From Bacteroidota bacterium (GTDB lineage Bacteria > Bacteroidota > Bacteroidia > AKYH767-A > OLB10), in NCBI GenBank assembly GCA_016699635.1, contig CP064983.1, positions 930,001-994,000 of the forward strand: a stretch of 64,000 bases of DNA, in the 5' to 3' direction. The notes under the pieces are model-generated. The model saw nothing but the letters and a program-made list of their open reading frames with translations, searched no databases and was not told the origin of the DNA. Shown here piece by piece: positions 10,362 through 21,833 of the stretch. A program made the translations under genes and the position numbers. Position 1 is the first letter of the stretch. Each line of letters opens with the position of its first letter.

Positions 10362-10534
10362 ATCTTTATTTGGTGAAAATGAAAATATTATGTCAATTTT
10401 GAGTCACTAATCTCTTAACTATTAAAAGTATTGGAATACCTGCGTTAAAAATGGGTTTAGAAATATTATTCCGCTACACAATTCAGAAGGCACTAAATTC
10501 TCTAATTTCGGCACTCTTTTAATTTCAGGACATT

Positions 10535-12291
10535 ATGCTACGTACACATACTTGCGGTGAGTTAAATATTGCTCACAAAGGACAAAAAGTTACTCTCAGT
10601 GGTTGGGTTCAGCGTTCGCGCGACCTTGGTGGAATGACCTTTGTTGACTTACGTGACAGATATGGAATAACCCAATTGGTATTTGACATGGATAGTAATG
10701 CTGAATTATGTCAGCAGGCACGTACTTTGGGACGTGAATTTGTGGTGCAATGCCTAGGTACAGTTGCCGAAAGAAGCAGTAAAAACAACAAGCTTGCAAC
10801 CGGTGAAATTGAAATCATAGTTGAGAAAATTGTCACCCTCAACCGCTCTGAAATCCCTCCTTTTACCATTGAAGAAAACACTGATGGTGGTGACGAGCTA
10901 CGAATGAAGTATCGCTATCTTGACCTGCGCAGATCTAATGTAAAAGCTAATTTTGAACTGCGACACCGAATGGCTTCTGCTGTTCGAAATTATTTAGACA
11001 GCCAGAATTTTATTGAAGTTGAAACGCCTGTTCTCATAAAATCTACCCCTGAAGGTGCACGTGATTTTGTTGTGCCTTCAAGAGTGCATAATGGTCAGTT
11101 TTATGCATTGCCACAATCTCCACAAACATTTAAACAATTATTGATGGTGGCAGGATTTGACCGTTATTATCAGATAGTAAAATGCTTTCGTGATGAAGAC
11201 CTTAGAGCTGACCGACAACCTGAATTTACACAGATAGATTGTGAGATGAGTTTTATTGAACAGGAAGATATTTTGGCTATGTTTGAAGGATTAGTAATTC
11301 ATCTTTTCAAAGAGGTAAAAAATATTACTATTCCTCCACTTATAAGAATGAGTTATGCCGATGCCATGAAATATTATGGTAATGACAAACCGGATATGCG
11401 TTTTGACATGAAAATTGTAAATTTTAAAGATGAAAGCAACCGGCAATTTATCATACCCGAAAAATTTAAAGTTGTTGATGATGCAGAATATGTTGGTGGA
11501 ATTGTTTGTAAAGGTTGTGCAGAATATACACGTAAACAGGTTGATGAATTAACTGATTGGGTTAAACGTCCGCAAATTGGTGCAGGAGGATTAATTTACA
11601 TTCGTTACAATACTGATGGAAGTATTAAGTCGAGTATTGATAAATTCTACTCTCCGGAAGAACTAAAAACTATTCTTGAACAAGCTAGTGCCATGCCAGG
11701 AGACTTGTTGCTTATACTTACCGGTGCTGAAAGCAAAAGCCGAAAAGCATTGAGTGAACTGCGTCTAGAAATGGGAAGCCGGTTAGGACTCAGAGATAAA
11801 AATAACTATTCATGCCTATGGGTGTATGACTTTCCATTACTTGAATGGAACGAAGAGTCACAGCGATTTCATGCCATGCACCATCCATTTACTTCGCCAA
11901 AACTGAAGATATTACATTGTTAGAAAGTAATCCGGGTAAGGTTCGTGCCAATGCTTATGACTTAGTTATCAATGGCGTTGAAATTGGTGGCGGTTCGATT
12001 AGAATTTTTTGATAAAAAACTGCAGGCACAAATGTTTGAAGTGCTTGGTTTTACAGAGGAAAAAGCGCAGGAGCAGTTTGGCTTTCTGATGAATGCTTTT
12101 CAATATGGTGCTCCTCCTCATGGTGGAATTGCATTTGGTTTCGACAGACTTTGTTCTCTTTTTGGAGGCTCAGAATCAATACGTGATTTTATTGCTTTTC
12201 AAAAAATAATGCCGCTCGCGATATTATGATTGATGCCCCTTCTGCCATAGATGATGCACAACTTAAGGAATTAGGTATAAAAACACTTTAG
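10535..12291 (+). CDS. aspS: Aspartyl-tRNA synthetase, three frameshifts
   Basis: Class II synthetase charging tRNA-Asp. The N-terminal OB-fold anticodon-binding domain (about residues 1-110) begins [11 protein letters not shown]. Motif 2 is read as [20 protein letters not shown]. The GAD insert domain follows, and motif 3 is [13 protein letters not shown]. The frame breaks near 11905 ([15 protein letters not shown] expected, one C missing), near 12010 (one extra T in a T run; SIRIFDKKLQ expected) and near 12198 (one C missing before KNNAARDIM). With these repaired the product is about 585 residues, the normal bacterial-type length, ending GIKTL. It is not a real pseudogene candidate, because the gene is essential and intact apart from homopolymer indels. 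Confidence 0.93.
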
Positions 12292-12467
12292 CTCATCACC
12301 TTCTGAACATAGTCTTTTACCCTGAAAAACGAGTTATTGGGCGTAATTTTTCATTTTCCGCTACGGTCAAGTAAGAAATAGGGGGATTCAATGTCACATT
12401 TTTACATCTGCTACGTATAATTTATGTTATTTTTAAAAAAAAATATACATTATTGAAAAAGGCATAG

Positions 12468-12475
12468 TAAATTTG
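12468..12475 (+). promoter_or_regulatory. -7 promoter element TAAATTTG for the T9SS adhesin
   Basis: Exact TAnnTTTG match, 62 bp before the ATG at 12538. TTG at 12453-12455 lies only 12 bp upstream, shorter than the usual -33 spacing. Confidence 0.4.
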
Positions 12476-12537
12476 GCAATTAATAATTTTAGATATTAAT
12501 ATACATATACGAATAATTTCTACAAACAGAACTTAAC

Positions 12538-15500
12538 ATGAAACAAGCACTTCGTTTATTGGTTTTCATTCTGTGCCTTGCAGTAAGTAATATTTCTATA
12601 GCTCAAGTCACAATAATCGGTCCACTTACTGGCGGCAACTTTGATTTAGCCGGTGGGATGGCCGGAAATAGCTGGGCAGCTACTTCCAACATCAGTCCAA
12701 CTGTTAATGATGGCTGGGTAATTAATACTGCTGCCGGTGCTACTTCAGGTACACAAGCCGGATATGTTTCATCAAATCCAGCGGCAGGAGTACCACCGTA
12801 CAACTACACCTTGGCAAATGTTGATACATTGATTTTGGCTCGTACTTTACCGGTAAATATACCTGTTGGACAATCATGTATTACTTTGAGTTTTCAGTGG
12901 AAATGTATGGGAGAAAACGATGTAAGTAATAATGACTTGGATAACTTTAAGGTGTATTTTATTCCAAAGGAGGACCTATTACTACAAACGACATTCAAAA
13001 TCAATATCAGGTAGGATCTGTTTGGTATAATGGCTCTAATGTTTGGAATGCAGAGACAATCAATCTCGATCCTAAATTTGCAGGTAGTGGTGTCAACTAT
13101 ACATTAGCCTTTGTGTTTTCATCAAATGGCTCACTTGGAACACAACCACCTGCTGCAATTGATGATGTATTATTAACTCGTCAGGCACCAACAGCTTTAC
13201 CTTCTTGTGTAACCTACACTGCTCCTTCTAATGGTGCTACAGGACTTTCACCCTGTAACGTTGCATTGACCTGGAATCATTCATTAGGATGTAATGGTGC
13301 AACAAGCTATCAGGTTTATACTTCAACTGCTTTTGGCGGACCTTATACGCTAATAGGAACAACATCTGCCGGAAGTTATAATCTTACCGGACTAGCAGCT
13401 AATACAACTTATTTCTGGTATATAATCCCCGTAAATTCCTTTGGTGCGAACACAGCAGGATGTAATTTCTTTCGCTATTCATTTACAACAGGTACAAACC
13501 CCATTGTGAGTGGTGTACCTCCTTATTTTGAAGATTTTGAAGGATGTGTAAATTGGACTATGTATAATGGTGGTCTAACCAATCAATGGTATATTGGAAA
13601 TGGAACCAGTGCAGGTGGTAACAGAGGTATGTATGTTTCAAATAATGCAGGCGCAAGTAACACATATACTGTTACTGCAAGTTCCACGACTCATGCAATG
13701 AGCAATACTGTGATAGATCTTACTGGTGGTGGTGCATGTATTAACTTAGCTTTTTCTTACAGATGTGCCGGTGAAGGTGGTTATGATTGGCTTGATGTAT
13801 TTGCCGTACCGGTTTCTTATGTTCCAACTGCCGGTGTAGCTATACCCGGTGGTGCAGTTGGTGGAGTATTACCCAATTTATCTAATCCGGTTCGCATTGC
13901 AGGTCCAATAAATGGACAATCGTCTTATACAACCTTTACTGCTTCTCTCAATGCATTATCAGGAAGGCAATTCAGATTGGTATTTAGCTGGAGAAACGAT
14001 GGCTCTGTTGGAAATCAACCTCCGGCAGCAGTTGACAATATTAGCATAATATCAACAGGAGGTCCGTTAAATGATGCACCATGTACTGCAACTTTTATTC
14101 CTCCATTATCTAATGCAGGCTTATACCTTCCGGGTAGTAACATTTGTGGTAGTAATGCAGATGAGCCTAGTGCACCTGCTTGTTGGACAAATACAGGAGG
14201 TGTGAGTCAAATAAATACTGTTTGGTATCGTTTCCGTGCACCAAGTAGTGGTTGTGTAAGAATACGTACAGAAAGAGGTTCATTATACGATACTCAAATT
14301 GCTCTTTATACAAGAGCACCTTTAGTAGGTGTAGTACCTTGCGGATCCGGAAACACATTAACTTATGTTTCTTGTAATGATAACAGAGTATCATGTGGTT
14401 CGAGCCAATATTACAACTCAGAAATAACACAGTCCGGACTTTCGTAGGCTTCGATTATTACATAGCCGTAGATGGTAAAAATGGTGATGTTGGAACGTTT
14501 ACTTTATTCATTATGGATGGTGGTGCAGGATGTACCAATCAATATCCACCAACTCCGGGTGCAGATTGCTCTTCACCAAATATTGTTTGTGGATCATCTA
14601 TTTCTGTTCCTAACCCTGGCTATCAGGGCTATGGCTCACTTTGCGATTTTTCAGGTGGAGGAGGCAATTGTCTGTTTTCAGGTGACAGAGGCGGTGCCTG
14701 GTATCAGGTTAATATCATTGGTCCAGGAACATTAAATTTTGATATTGTACCTAATGACTATAACGGCTCAACTGCAACTGACTATGACTTTGCGGTTTGG
14801 AAAATGGCAGGTTCAGGAGCACTTGCAACTTGTGCATCAATTGCAAATTCAGGAACACAAACACAGGGTCAGGTTAGGTGTAATTATAGTGCTTTGGGTG
14901 TAACAGGATGTTATAATGTAGGTAATTCTCCTGCTATTTACCCCGGCTTTAATGGTGCTTATGAGACAGGAATACCTGTAGTAGCAGGTGAAACCTACTA
15001 TATTTTTGTTAGTAATTACAGTAACAGTACTGCAGGGTTTGCATTAAACTTTACTTATACAACACCAAGTGCCGCTGCAGTAATTTCATCTTCTGTTGCC
15101 AATGGTGGTACCATTATATGGTCAGGAACCGTAAGCTCATCTTGGACAGATCCAAACAACTGGGGCGGCTGTGCCATTCCAAGTTGTAGTGGTGGAACAG
15201 GTGAAACTGATGCATTAATTCCTGCATTGTATGTTAATCCTCCAGTCATTACCGGAACTGTTAGTTGTCGTAGTTTAACTATTAATCCGGGTGCTACTTT
15301 AACAGTGAACGGAACAGGAGTACTTGAAATATGTAAAGACTATAAAAACAATGGAAATTTTGTAGCTCAGGCTGGCTCAAGAGTAATTTTTGATGGACCT
15401 GCAATAGGTACTTATACAGGTAATCAGAATATAGATGGAAACCTAACAGGAACTAATGCCTTTCATCATTTAGATATTTTTAAAGCTTCAATGGTAAATC

Positions 15501-17113
15501 AGGTATGAGCCAATCAGGATTTTGATGTTCGTGGTAATTTAAAAGTTGGTTACAATTCCGGTACTTCTGCTACAAACCGTTTGACAAATTTCTTAACGCA
15601 ACCCAGTGGTAATGGAAAATATGTAAAGGTAGGTGGTGATTTTCTCGTCTATCAGGATGCCGGTGGTACAGCAGCCTTTGTTACCGGTGGTGGTTCGGTT
15701 TTAGAGTTTACCGGATCGGCAAATCAAAACTATATGAACAGAAATGTTTTAGGTAGTGTTTTTGTTAATCAATCTGCCCCTTCTACAGTTACAGTTCAAC
15801 CACATGGTGGATCAGCTTTTGGTCACATGACTTTGAGTACATCCGGAACATTAACTTTTGCAACAGGCAAAATTGTTGTCAATGGTTCAGTAAATAATAC
15901 CGGTGTGCCTGCAACTAATAAAGGTTATGTTGAAATGCAGAATCCATTACCAGGCACGATAACAGGTATGAATAATACCAGCTATATTTCAGGAACCGGA
16001 AATGCACCAGCATTTTATACGCTGAAAAAAGCTACAACCGGTGCTGTTGGTGTTTATGATTTACCGGTAGGTACAATAACAAAATATTCTAACCTTAAAC
16101 TTGATGCTAAAACAGTTTTATCTCCCAACCCATCCTATTTCCTAGTTGGATTCGATAATACAGTACCTGCAACAAACACTGCTTTCACCGGAAGTGCAAT
16201 TGACGAGTGTTCAGTTAAATACCACTCATCAGGAGTTAATCCATTGAATAATGGATTGTGGAGAATTATAACCGGTAGTTCTGCTGCTGGAACTGCAGGC
16301 GTTTTAGATATCTCACTAACAGAAAATGGATATGGTAATGGTGCCAACGGACAAACTGTAATGTATAACAAATTAGGTACCCCTGCAACTGCTGCAGATT
16401 GGTTACTAAATCCATTTCCGGCAAGTGCTTGTATAAGTGGAAACTCTTTACCCGGACCAGTTTCAAGAACCAACATGCAATGGGCAACAATTAAGCCTGC
16501 ATCAGTAACAACACCCCTGATGTTTGGTACTGCACAGTCACCTACTCCACTACCGGTTGAATACCTTGCTCTTACAGCCAAAGGTGTTCAAAACACCATT
16601 AAAGTAGAATGGTCAACTGCTAGTGAGAAGAACAACAAAGGTTATGAAGTACAACGAAGTACAGACGGTCAAATGTTTGAGAATATAGGCTGGGTAAATG
16701 GTCACGGTACGACTAACCTGATGAATATGTATCAATATACTGATATTAGTGTCTCAAAAGGTATAACCTATTTCTATCGTCTGAAGCAGATTGATTATGA
16801 TGGTATGTTTGATATCAGTAAAAAAGTTGCTGCATCAATCAGTGATAACAACTTATCATTTAATGTTAGTCCTAATCCTTATTCAGAACAAACCAATGTG
16901 GTGTATCAGTTAGATCAGACTTCTGAAGTAACATTGGAAGTGTTTAATAAGTTGGGACAAAAAGTAACTACACTGCATAAAGGAATTCAGGAACCCGGAA
17001 CATATCAATATCCATTCAACGCTAAGCAATATGGATTTTCTGCAGGTGTTTATACCGTTAAAATGACCATTAATAGCCAGATATTTACAAGGCTGCTTTT
17101 CGAAAACAACTAA
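12538..17113 (+). CDS. Large T9SS-secreted multidomain adhesin-like protein, two frameshifts and one in-frame TGA
   Basis: Residues 1-23 are a signal peptide (ends SIAQ). A cleaved-adhesin/choice-of-anchor-J jelly roll follows (about 25-215), then a fibronectin type III domain (about 225-315, with YQVYTSTAFGGPYTLIGTTS). A second jelly roll and further Gly/Asn-rich beta domains lead to a T9SS sorting domain (SPNPYSEQTNVVYQL to the end). The frame breaks near 12970 (one A or G missing) and near 14447 (one base missing before GFDYYIAVDG). A TGA at 15506-15508 is in frame with both sides. Reconstructed length is about 1525 residues. It is probably a surface-attached or secreted adhesin; no enzymatic motif is seen. 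A strong terminator follows at 17132-17170. Confidence 0.82.
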
Positions 17114-17131
17114 TTTTAAAATTTACAAATT

Positions 17132-17170
17132 AATCAATAAGGAGGCTTTGGGCCTCCTTATTGATTTTTA
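17132..17170 (+). terminator. Rho-independent terminator after the T9SS adhesin
   Basis: A perfect 15-bp stem, AATCAATAAGGAGGC (17132-17146) with its complement at 17152-17166, has the 5-base loop TTTGG and is followed by TTTTA. It separates the adhesin gene from the nuo operon. Confidence 0.9.
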
Positions 17171-17197
17171 CGGCATTACAAAACAAAATACTTTGCT

Positions 17198-17228
17198 TTG
17201 CTATTGTATCATATAAAGGCTAATTTTG
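17198..17228 (+). promoter_or_regulatory. nuo operon promoter: TTG (17198-17200) and TAATTTTG (17221-17228)
   Basis: TTG-N20-TAATTTTG fits the Bacteroidota -33/-7 consensus in both elements and spacing. The predicted start of transcription is near 17234, giving a leader of about 14 bases before nuoA at 17248. It lies directly after the adhesin terminator. Confidence 0.65.
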
Positions 17229-17247
17229 CCAAAGAATAAATATTTTT

Positions 17248-17619
17248 ATGGTACTTTTAAGCACACCAATAGACTATCTGCCAATTGCCATCATGTTTAT
17301 TGTAGCAATGGGGTTTGTACTAACCACCATCTTTGTTACTCACTTGTTGGGACCAAAAAGAAAATCAGAAATTAAACTCGACACTTTTGAATGTGGTATA
17401 GAATCAAAAGATAATGCACGTCTGCCATTCTCCATCAAATATTTTTTGATTGCTATTCTTTTTGTATTGTTTGACATAGAGGTAATTTTTATGTACCCAT
17501 GGGCTGTTAGTTTCTTAAAACTTGGTATGGTAGGCTTTCTTGAAATGTTACTCTTTCTTGCATTATTGCTGATAGGATTTATTTATGTAATCCGTAAAGG
17601 CGCATTAAAATGGGAATAA
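17248..17619 (+). CDS. nuoA: NADH-quinone oxidoreductase subunit A
   Basis: 123 residues, three membrane helices, membrane arm of complex I. The conserved loop DTFECGIES and the motif [12 protein letters not shown] of the NuoA/ND3 family are present. First gene of the nuo operon, 10 bases ahead of nuoB. Its promoter is at 17198-17228. Confidence 0.95.
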   Translation: MVLLSTPIDYLPIAIMFIVAMGFVLTTIFVTHLLGPKRKSEIKLDTFECGIESKDNARLPFSIKYFLIAILFVLFDIEVIFMYPWAVSFLKLGMVGFLEMLLFLALLLIGFIYVIRKGALKWE

Positions 17620-17629
17620 AGAAATTGTT

Positions 17630-18190
17630 ATGAGCGAAAAAAATTTAACCAATATAAACCAAAAGGTAGAACGTTTAGAAGGCTATGAAGGGCCCGGATT
17701 TTTAGCTACCACATTAGATAAAGCAGTTGGTCTTGCACGAAAAAACTCGCTTTGGCCACTGCCCTTTGCAACATCATGCTGTGGCATTGAATTTATGGCT
17801 ACAATGGCTTCGCATTATGACCTTGCAAGATTTGGCTCTGAGCGTTTAAGTTTTTCTCCACGCCAGGCAGATATGCTGATGGTAATGGGAACCATTGCAA
17901 AAAAAATGGGACCTGTATTACGCCAAGTTTACGAACAAATGGCCGAACCAAAATGGGTTCTTTCTGTTGGTGCATGTGCAAGTTCCGGTGGAATTTTCGA
18001 CACCTACAGTGTACTACAGGGTATTGACAGAATTATTCCTGTTGATGTTTATGTGCCCGGTTGTCCACCACGCCCCGAACAAATTTTAGAAGGTGTGATG
18101 AAAATTCAGGAATTGGTACACAACGAATCATTACGCAGAAGAAACTCTCCTGAATATGCAGAGCTAATGGCAAGTTACGGAATTAAATAG
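17630..18190 (+). CDS. nuoB: NADH-quinone oxidoreductase subunit B (N2 cluster)
   Basis: 186 residues. It holds the cluster N2 ligands: the tandem cysteines in [12 protein letters not shown], then VGACASSGG and [11 protein letters not shown]2 is the last iron-sulfur cluster before quinone. The C-terminus is slightly longer than in Escherichia coli. It follows nuoA closely. Confidence 0.96.
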   Translation: MSEKNLTNINQKVERLEGYEGPGFLATTLDKAVGLARKNSLWPLPFATSCCGIEFMATMASHYDLARFGSERLSFSPRQADMLMVMGTIAKKMGPVLRQVYEQMAEPKWVLSVGACASSGGIFDTYSVLQGIDRIIPVDVYVPGCPPRPEQILEGVMKIQELVHNESLRRRNSPEYAELMASYGIK

Positions 18191-18208
18191 TGAATAAAAA
18201 TTGTAAAG

Positions 18209-18705
18209 ATGTTTAACACGATTGAACCTGAAGCATTACTTGAGCAACTTACAACACAGTTTGCAGAAAAAATTTTATTAGTTGAAAAACATTACGATGT
18301 TTCTGTTGCGGAAGTATCACACGATGTGATAAAAAATGTAATTGTATTTCTAAAGGAGCAAGGTTTTCAGTTTTTGACTTCCTGCAATGGTTTACATCTT
18401 CCTACTGCAGAAAAAAAATTCGGAATGATTTATCATCTGCATGATTTTAAACGCAACCTCCGCATCAGAATTAAAACATTTACACAAAACGACCCTCCAC
18501 ATTTTCCAACGCTGACAGATATTTTCCTGCAGCTAATTGGATGGAGCGCGAGGCTTATGATTTTTTCGGGTTTCGTTTTGATGGCCACCCAAACCTTCGC
18601 AGAATTTTGAACGAAGACAGTATGGAAGGCTGGCCGCTTCGAAAAGAATATCCGCTTGAAGACCAAGCACGATTTGATAAAGACGATAGAATGTTTGGAC
18701 GTTAA
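18209..18705 (+). CDS. nuoC: NADH-quinone oxidoreductase subunit C, one frameshift
   Basis: About 165 residues of the 30-kDa subunit family, part of the peripheral arm. The family signature reads [21 protein letters not shown] after a frame change near 18525, where one C is missing (TLTDIFPAANW expected). The C-terminus is [13 protein letters not shown] through FGR. In this organism nuoC and nuoD are separate genes, unlike the nuoCD fusion of enterobacteria. It lies 14 bases ahead of nuoD. Confidence 0.92.
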
Positions 18706-18719
18706 TTTACTTGTAAAAA

Positions 18720-19928
18720 ATGAAAGAAGAAATCAAACAAGAACTTATCGGTAGAGAATATACAACCCTAAACCTTGGGCCAACACATCCGGCAACACAT
18801 GGTATTTTTCAGAATGTGCTTAAAATGGATGGTGAAATAATTATTGAATCAACACCTACCATCGGATATATTCATCGTGCATTTGAAAAACTTGCCGAGC
18901 GCAGACCCTATGGACAGGTAACAACTATTACCGATCGTTTGAATTATTGTTCCTCACCTATTAACAATATGGGATGGCACATGACAGTAGAAAAACTGGC
19001 GGGAATTAGACTTCCCAAACGAGTAGAATATCTGCGTGTTATCATAATGGAACTTGCACGTATTGCCGATCATATTATCTGCAACTCAGTTATTGGTGTT
19101 GACAGTGGCGCTATGACAGGGTTCTTATACGTTTTTCAGTTTCGCGAACATATCTATGAAATTTACGAAGAAATATGCGGAGCCAGAATAACAACTAACA
19201 TTGGAAGAATTGGTGGATTAGAACGTGATTTTTCGCAGACTGCTTGGTTGAAGATTGAAAAACTGTTAAAAGAACTTCCTAAAGGATTAAAAGAATTTGA
19301 AGACCTATTGATACGCAACCGTATTTTTATGGATCGCACAATAAACTGCGGACCAATTTCTGCTGAAATGGCTTTGGCTTATTCTTTCACAGGACCAAAC
19401 CTCCGAGCTGCCGGCATTGACTATGATGTTCGTGTCATGAATCCATATTCATCTTACGAAGAGTTTGATTTTATGATTCCTTTGGGAACCAATGGCGACA
19501 CCTACGATCGTTTTATGGTACGCGAACAAGAAATGAAAGAAAGCATGAGCATCATAAAACAAGCCATGCAAAAATTAGATAAACTGGAAGATAAAACTTC
19601 CTTTAATGCCGAAGTGCCTGAATTTTATTTACCTCCTAAAAATGAAGTGTATAATGAAATGGAAGCTTTAATATGGCACTTTAAAATTATTATGGCCGAA
19701 ACTGCTGTACCCAAAGGCGAAGTATATCATTGTGTTGAAGGTGCAAACGGTGAACTAGGATATTTCTTAATCAGTGATGGCGGTCGTACTCCTTATCGTT
19801 TACATATCAGACGACCTTGCTTTATTTATTATCAAGCCTATCCTGAAATGATAAAAGGAGCCTATTTGAGTGATGCTATATTAACAATGAGTTCAATGAA
19901 TGTAATAGCCGGTGAACTGGATGCATAA
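18720..19928 (+). CDS. nuoD: NADH-quinone oxidoreductase subunit D (49 kDa)
   Basis: 402 residues of the 49-kDa/hydrogenase-like family that forms the quinone pocket with NuoB. The N-terminal motif LGPTHPATHG supplies the quinone-site histidines. RIGGLERDF and the C-terminal SMNVIAGELDA are typical. It is intact and of normal length. Confidence 0.96.
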   Translation: MKEEIKQELIGREYTTLNLGPTHPATHGIFQNVLKMDGEIIIESTPTIGYIHRAFEKLAERRPYGQVTTITDRLNYCSSPINNMGWHMTVEKLAGIRLPKRVEYLRVIIMELARIADHIICNSVIGVDSGAMTGFLYVFQFREHIYEIYEEICGARITTNIGRIGGLERDFSQTAWLKIEKLLKELPKGLKEFEDLLIRNRIFMDRTINCGPISAEMALAYSFTGPNLRAAGIDYDVRVMNPYSSYEEFDFMIPLGTNGDTYDRFMVREQEMKESMSIIKQAMQKLDKLEDKTSFNAEVPEFYLPPKNEVYNEMEALIWHFKIIMAETAVPKGEVYHCVEGANGELGYFLISDGGRTPYRLHIRRPCFIYYQAYPEMIKGAYLSDAILTMSSMNVIAGELDA

Positions 19929-19942
19929 ATTAATGATGTAAC

Positions 19943-20485
19943 ATGAGCACAAACAAAAACATACAATTTTCGGACGATGCTATGGCATTGGTTCAAAAAA
20001 TAATAAACAGATATCCTGAAGGAAAACAAAAATCTGCGCTTCTTCCAATACTACATATTGCACAAGCAGAATTTGACGGTTGGTTAAGTCCTGAAGTGAT
20101 GGATTATGTAGCATCATTACTAAAAATACAGTCTATTGAAGTTTATGAAGTAGCTACATTCTACTCCATGTTCAACATGAAACCTGTGGGTAAGTGTCTG
20201 ATAGAAGTTTGCCGCACAGGACCTTGTTGGCTGATGGGTGCAGAAGATGTTGTTCGTTATATTGAAAAGAAATTAGGAATCAAAGCCGGAGAAACAACTG
20301 CCGATGGTATGTTTACCTTAAAGACAGTTGAATGTTTGGCAAGTTGTGGCACAGCACCAATGATGCAAATCGGAGAAACCTATCACGAAAATCTGACCTT
20401 AGAAAAAGTTGATGATATTTTAAATGATCATAAAAACCAGGGCAACAGAAGAACGCACTGGGAAAAAGATAAAGTAAAACCCTGA
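19943..20485 (+). CDS. nuoE: NADH-quinone oxidoreductase subunit E (24 kDa, [2Fe-2S])
   Basis: 180 residues, thioredoxin-like fold. The N1a [2Fe-2S] ligands are CRTGPC (C-x4-C) and CLASC (C-x3-C). The N-terminal helical part contains EVYEVATFYSMFN. The gene stops 10 bases before nuoF and ends with TGA, confirming TGA as a stop codon in this genome. Confidence 0.95.
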   Translation: MSTNKNIQFSDDAMALVQKIINRYPEGKQKSALLPILHIAQAEFDGWLSPEVMDYVASLLKIQSIEVYEVATFYSMFNMKPVGKCLIEVCRTGPCWLMGAEDVVRYIEKKLGIKAGETTADGMFTLKTVECLASCGTAPMMQIGETYHENLTLEKVDDILNDHKNQGNRRTHWEKDKVKP

Positions 20486-20495
20486 AAGAAAAAGT

Positions 20496-21833
20496 ATGTC
20501 ACGTAAATTACTTTTAGATAACTTAGATAAGCCGGGCATTCAGTCAATAACCGGCTACAGCGACAATGGCGGATACGAAGCTTTGCGCAAAGCACTTCAA
20601 ATGAAGCCTGAAGAAATTGTAAGTGAAGTACAAAAATCAGGATTGCGTGGACGTGGCGGTGCGGGTTTTCCAACCGGTATGAAGTGGAGTTTCATTGCTA
20701 AGCCCGAAGGTGTGCCACGTTATTTGGTGTGTAATGCCGATGAAAGTGAACCCGGAACTTTTAAAGACCGGTATCTGATGGAACACAAACCTCATATTTT
20801 AATTGAGGGAATGATAATTTCAAGTTTTGCCTTAGGGGCAAATACTTCCTACATCTACATCAGAGGTGAAATGATGTATGTATTTCACATACTTCAAAAA
20901 GCAATTGACGAAGCTTATGCAGCAGGATATCTCGGAAAAAATATTTTAGGAAGCGGCTTTAATCTCGACCTGCATGTACACTGTGGTGCAGGTGCATATA
21001 TCTGTGGTGAAGAAACAGCATTGATAGAATCATTAGAAGGTAAAAGAGGAAACCCAAGAATTAAACCTCCTTTTCCGGCAGTGAAAGGTTTGTGGGGATG
21101 TCCAACAGTGGTAAATAACGTAGAGACCATTGCCGCAGTTGTACCGATAATAAAAATAACCGGTGAAGAATATGCAAAAATCGGTATCGGAAAAAGTACA
21201 GGCACAAAATTAATTTCCGCATCAGGACACATTAATAAACCCGGAGTTTATGAAATTGAACTGGGTGTTCCTGTTGAAGAATTTATTTATAGCGATGCAT
21301 ACTGCGGAGGAATAAAAAACGGAAAACAGTTAAAGGCTGTTGTTGCCGGAGGCTCTTCTGTTCCTGTTCTACCTGCACACCTCATTTTAAAAACTGCAGC
21401 AGGCGAACCTCGTCTGATGACTTATGAAAGTCTTGCCGATGGTGGATTTGCTACAGGCACCATGCTTGGTTCAGGTGGTTTTATTGTGATGGACGAAGAT
21501 ACCAGCGTAGTAAAAAACCTGTGGACGTTTGCGCATTTTTATAATCATGAAAGTTGCGGACAATGTTCGCCATGCCGTGAAGGAACAGGATGGATGTACA
21601 GAATATTAAATAAAATTCTAAACGGCAAAGGTGAAATGAAAGATATTGATTTGTTGTGGAACATTCAGGGAAATATTGAAGGAAAAACAATTTGTCCTTT
21701 AGGCGATGCAGCAGCATGGCCTGTTGCATCATCAATCAGACACTTCAGAAGCGAGTTTGAAGCTTATATCAACAATCACGGAATGAAAGACGTGAAACAT
21801 TATTACAGACTAAATAATTTACAAGAAGCATAA
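20496..21833 (+). CDS. nuoF: NADH-quinone oxidoreductase subunit F (NADH/FMN, 51 kDa)
   Basis: 445 residues. The FMN and NADH binding region is [15 protein letters not shown], with the conserved [14 protein letters not shown]. The N3 [4Fe-4S] ligands are in [13 protein letters not shown] plus a downstream cysteine in [12 protein letters not shown]. This is the NADH entry site of complex I. Its stop codon overlaps the nuoG start by one base. Confidence 0.96.
   Translation: MSRKLLLDNLDKPGIQSITGYSDNGGYEALRKALQMKPEEIVSEVQKSGLRGRGGAGFPTGMKWSFIAKPEGVPRYLVCNADESEPGTFKDRYLMEHKPHILIEGMIISSFALGANTSYIYIRGEMMYVFHILQKAIDEAYAAGYLGKNILGSGFNLDLHVHCGAGAYICGEETALIESLEGKRGNPRIKPPFPAVKGLWGCPTVVNNVETIAAVVPIIKITGEEYAKIGIGKSTGTKLISASGHINKPGVYEIELGVPVEEFIYSDAYCGGIKNGKQLKAVVAGGSSVPVLPAHLILKTAAGEPRLMTYESLADGGFATGTMLGSGGFIVMDEDTSVVKNLWTFAHFYNHESCGQCSPCREGTGWMYRILNKILNGKGEMKDIDLLWNIQGNIEGKTICPLGDAAAWPVASSIRHFRSEFEAYINNHGMKDVKHYYRLNNLQEA

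Noticed and set aside
12292..12537. tRNA or other RNA gene in the aspS-adhesin gap
   Set aside because: No cloverleaf, T-loop motif or conserved RNA structure was found; the stretch is AT-rich.
15506..15508. Codon reassignment of TGA to Trp or selenocysteine
   Set aside because: Several intact genes, such as nuoE, end at TGA, and no SECIS-like hairpin follows.
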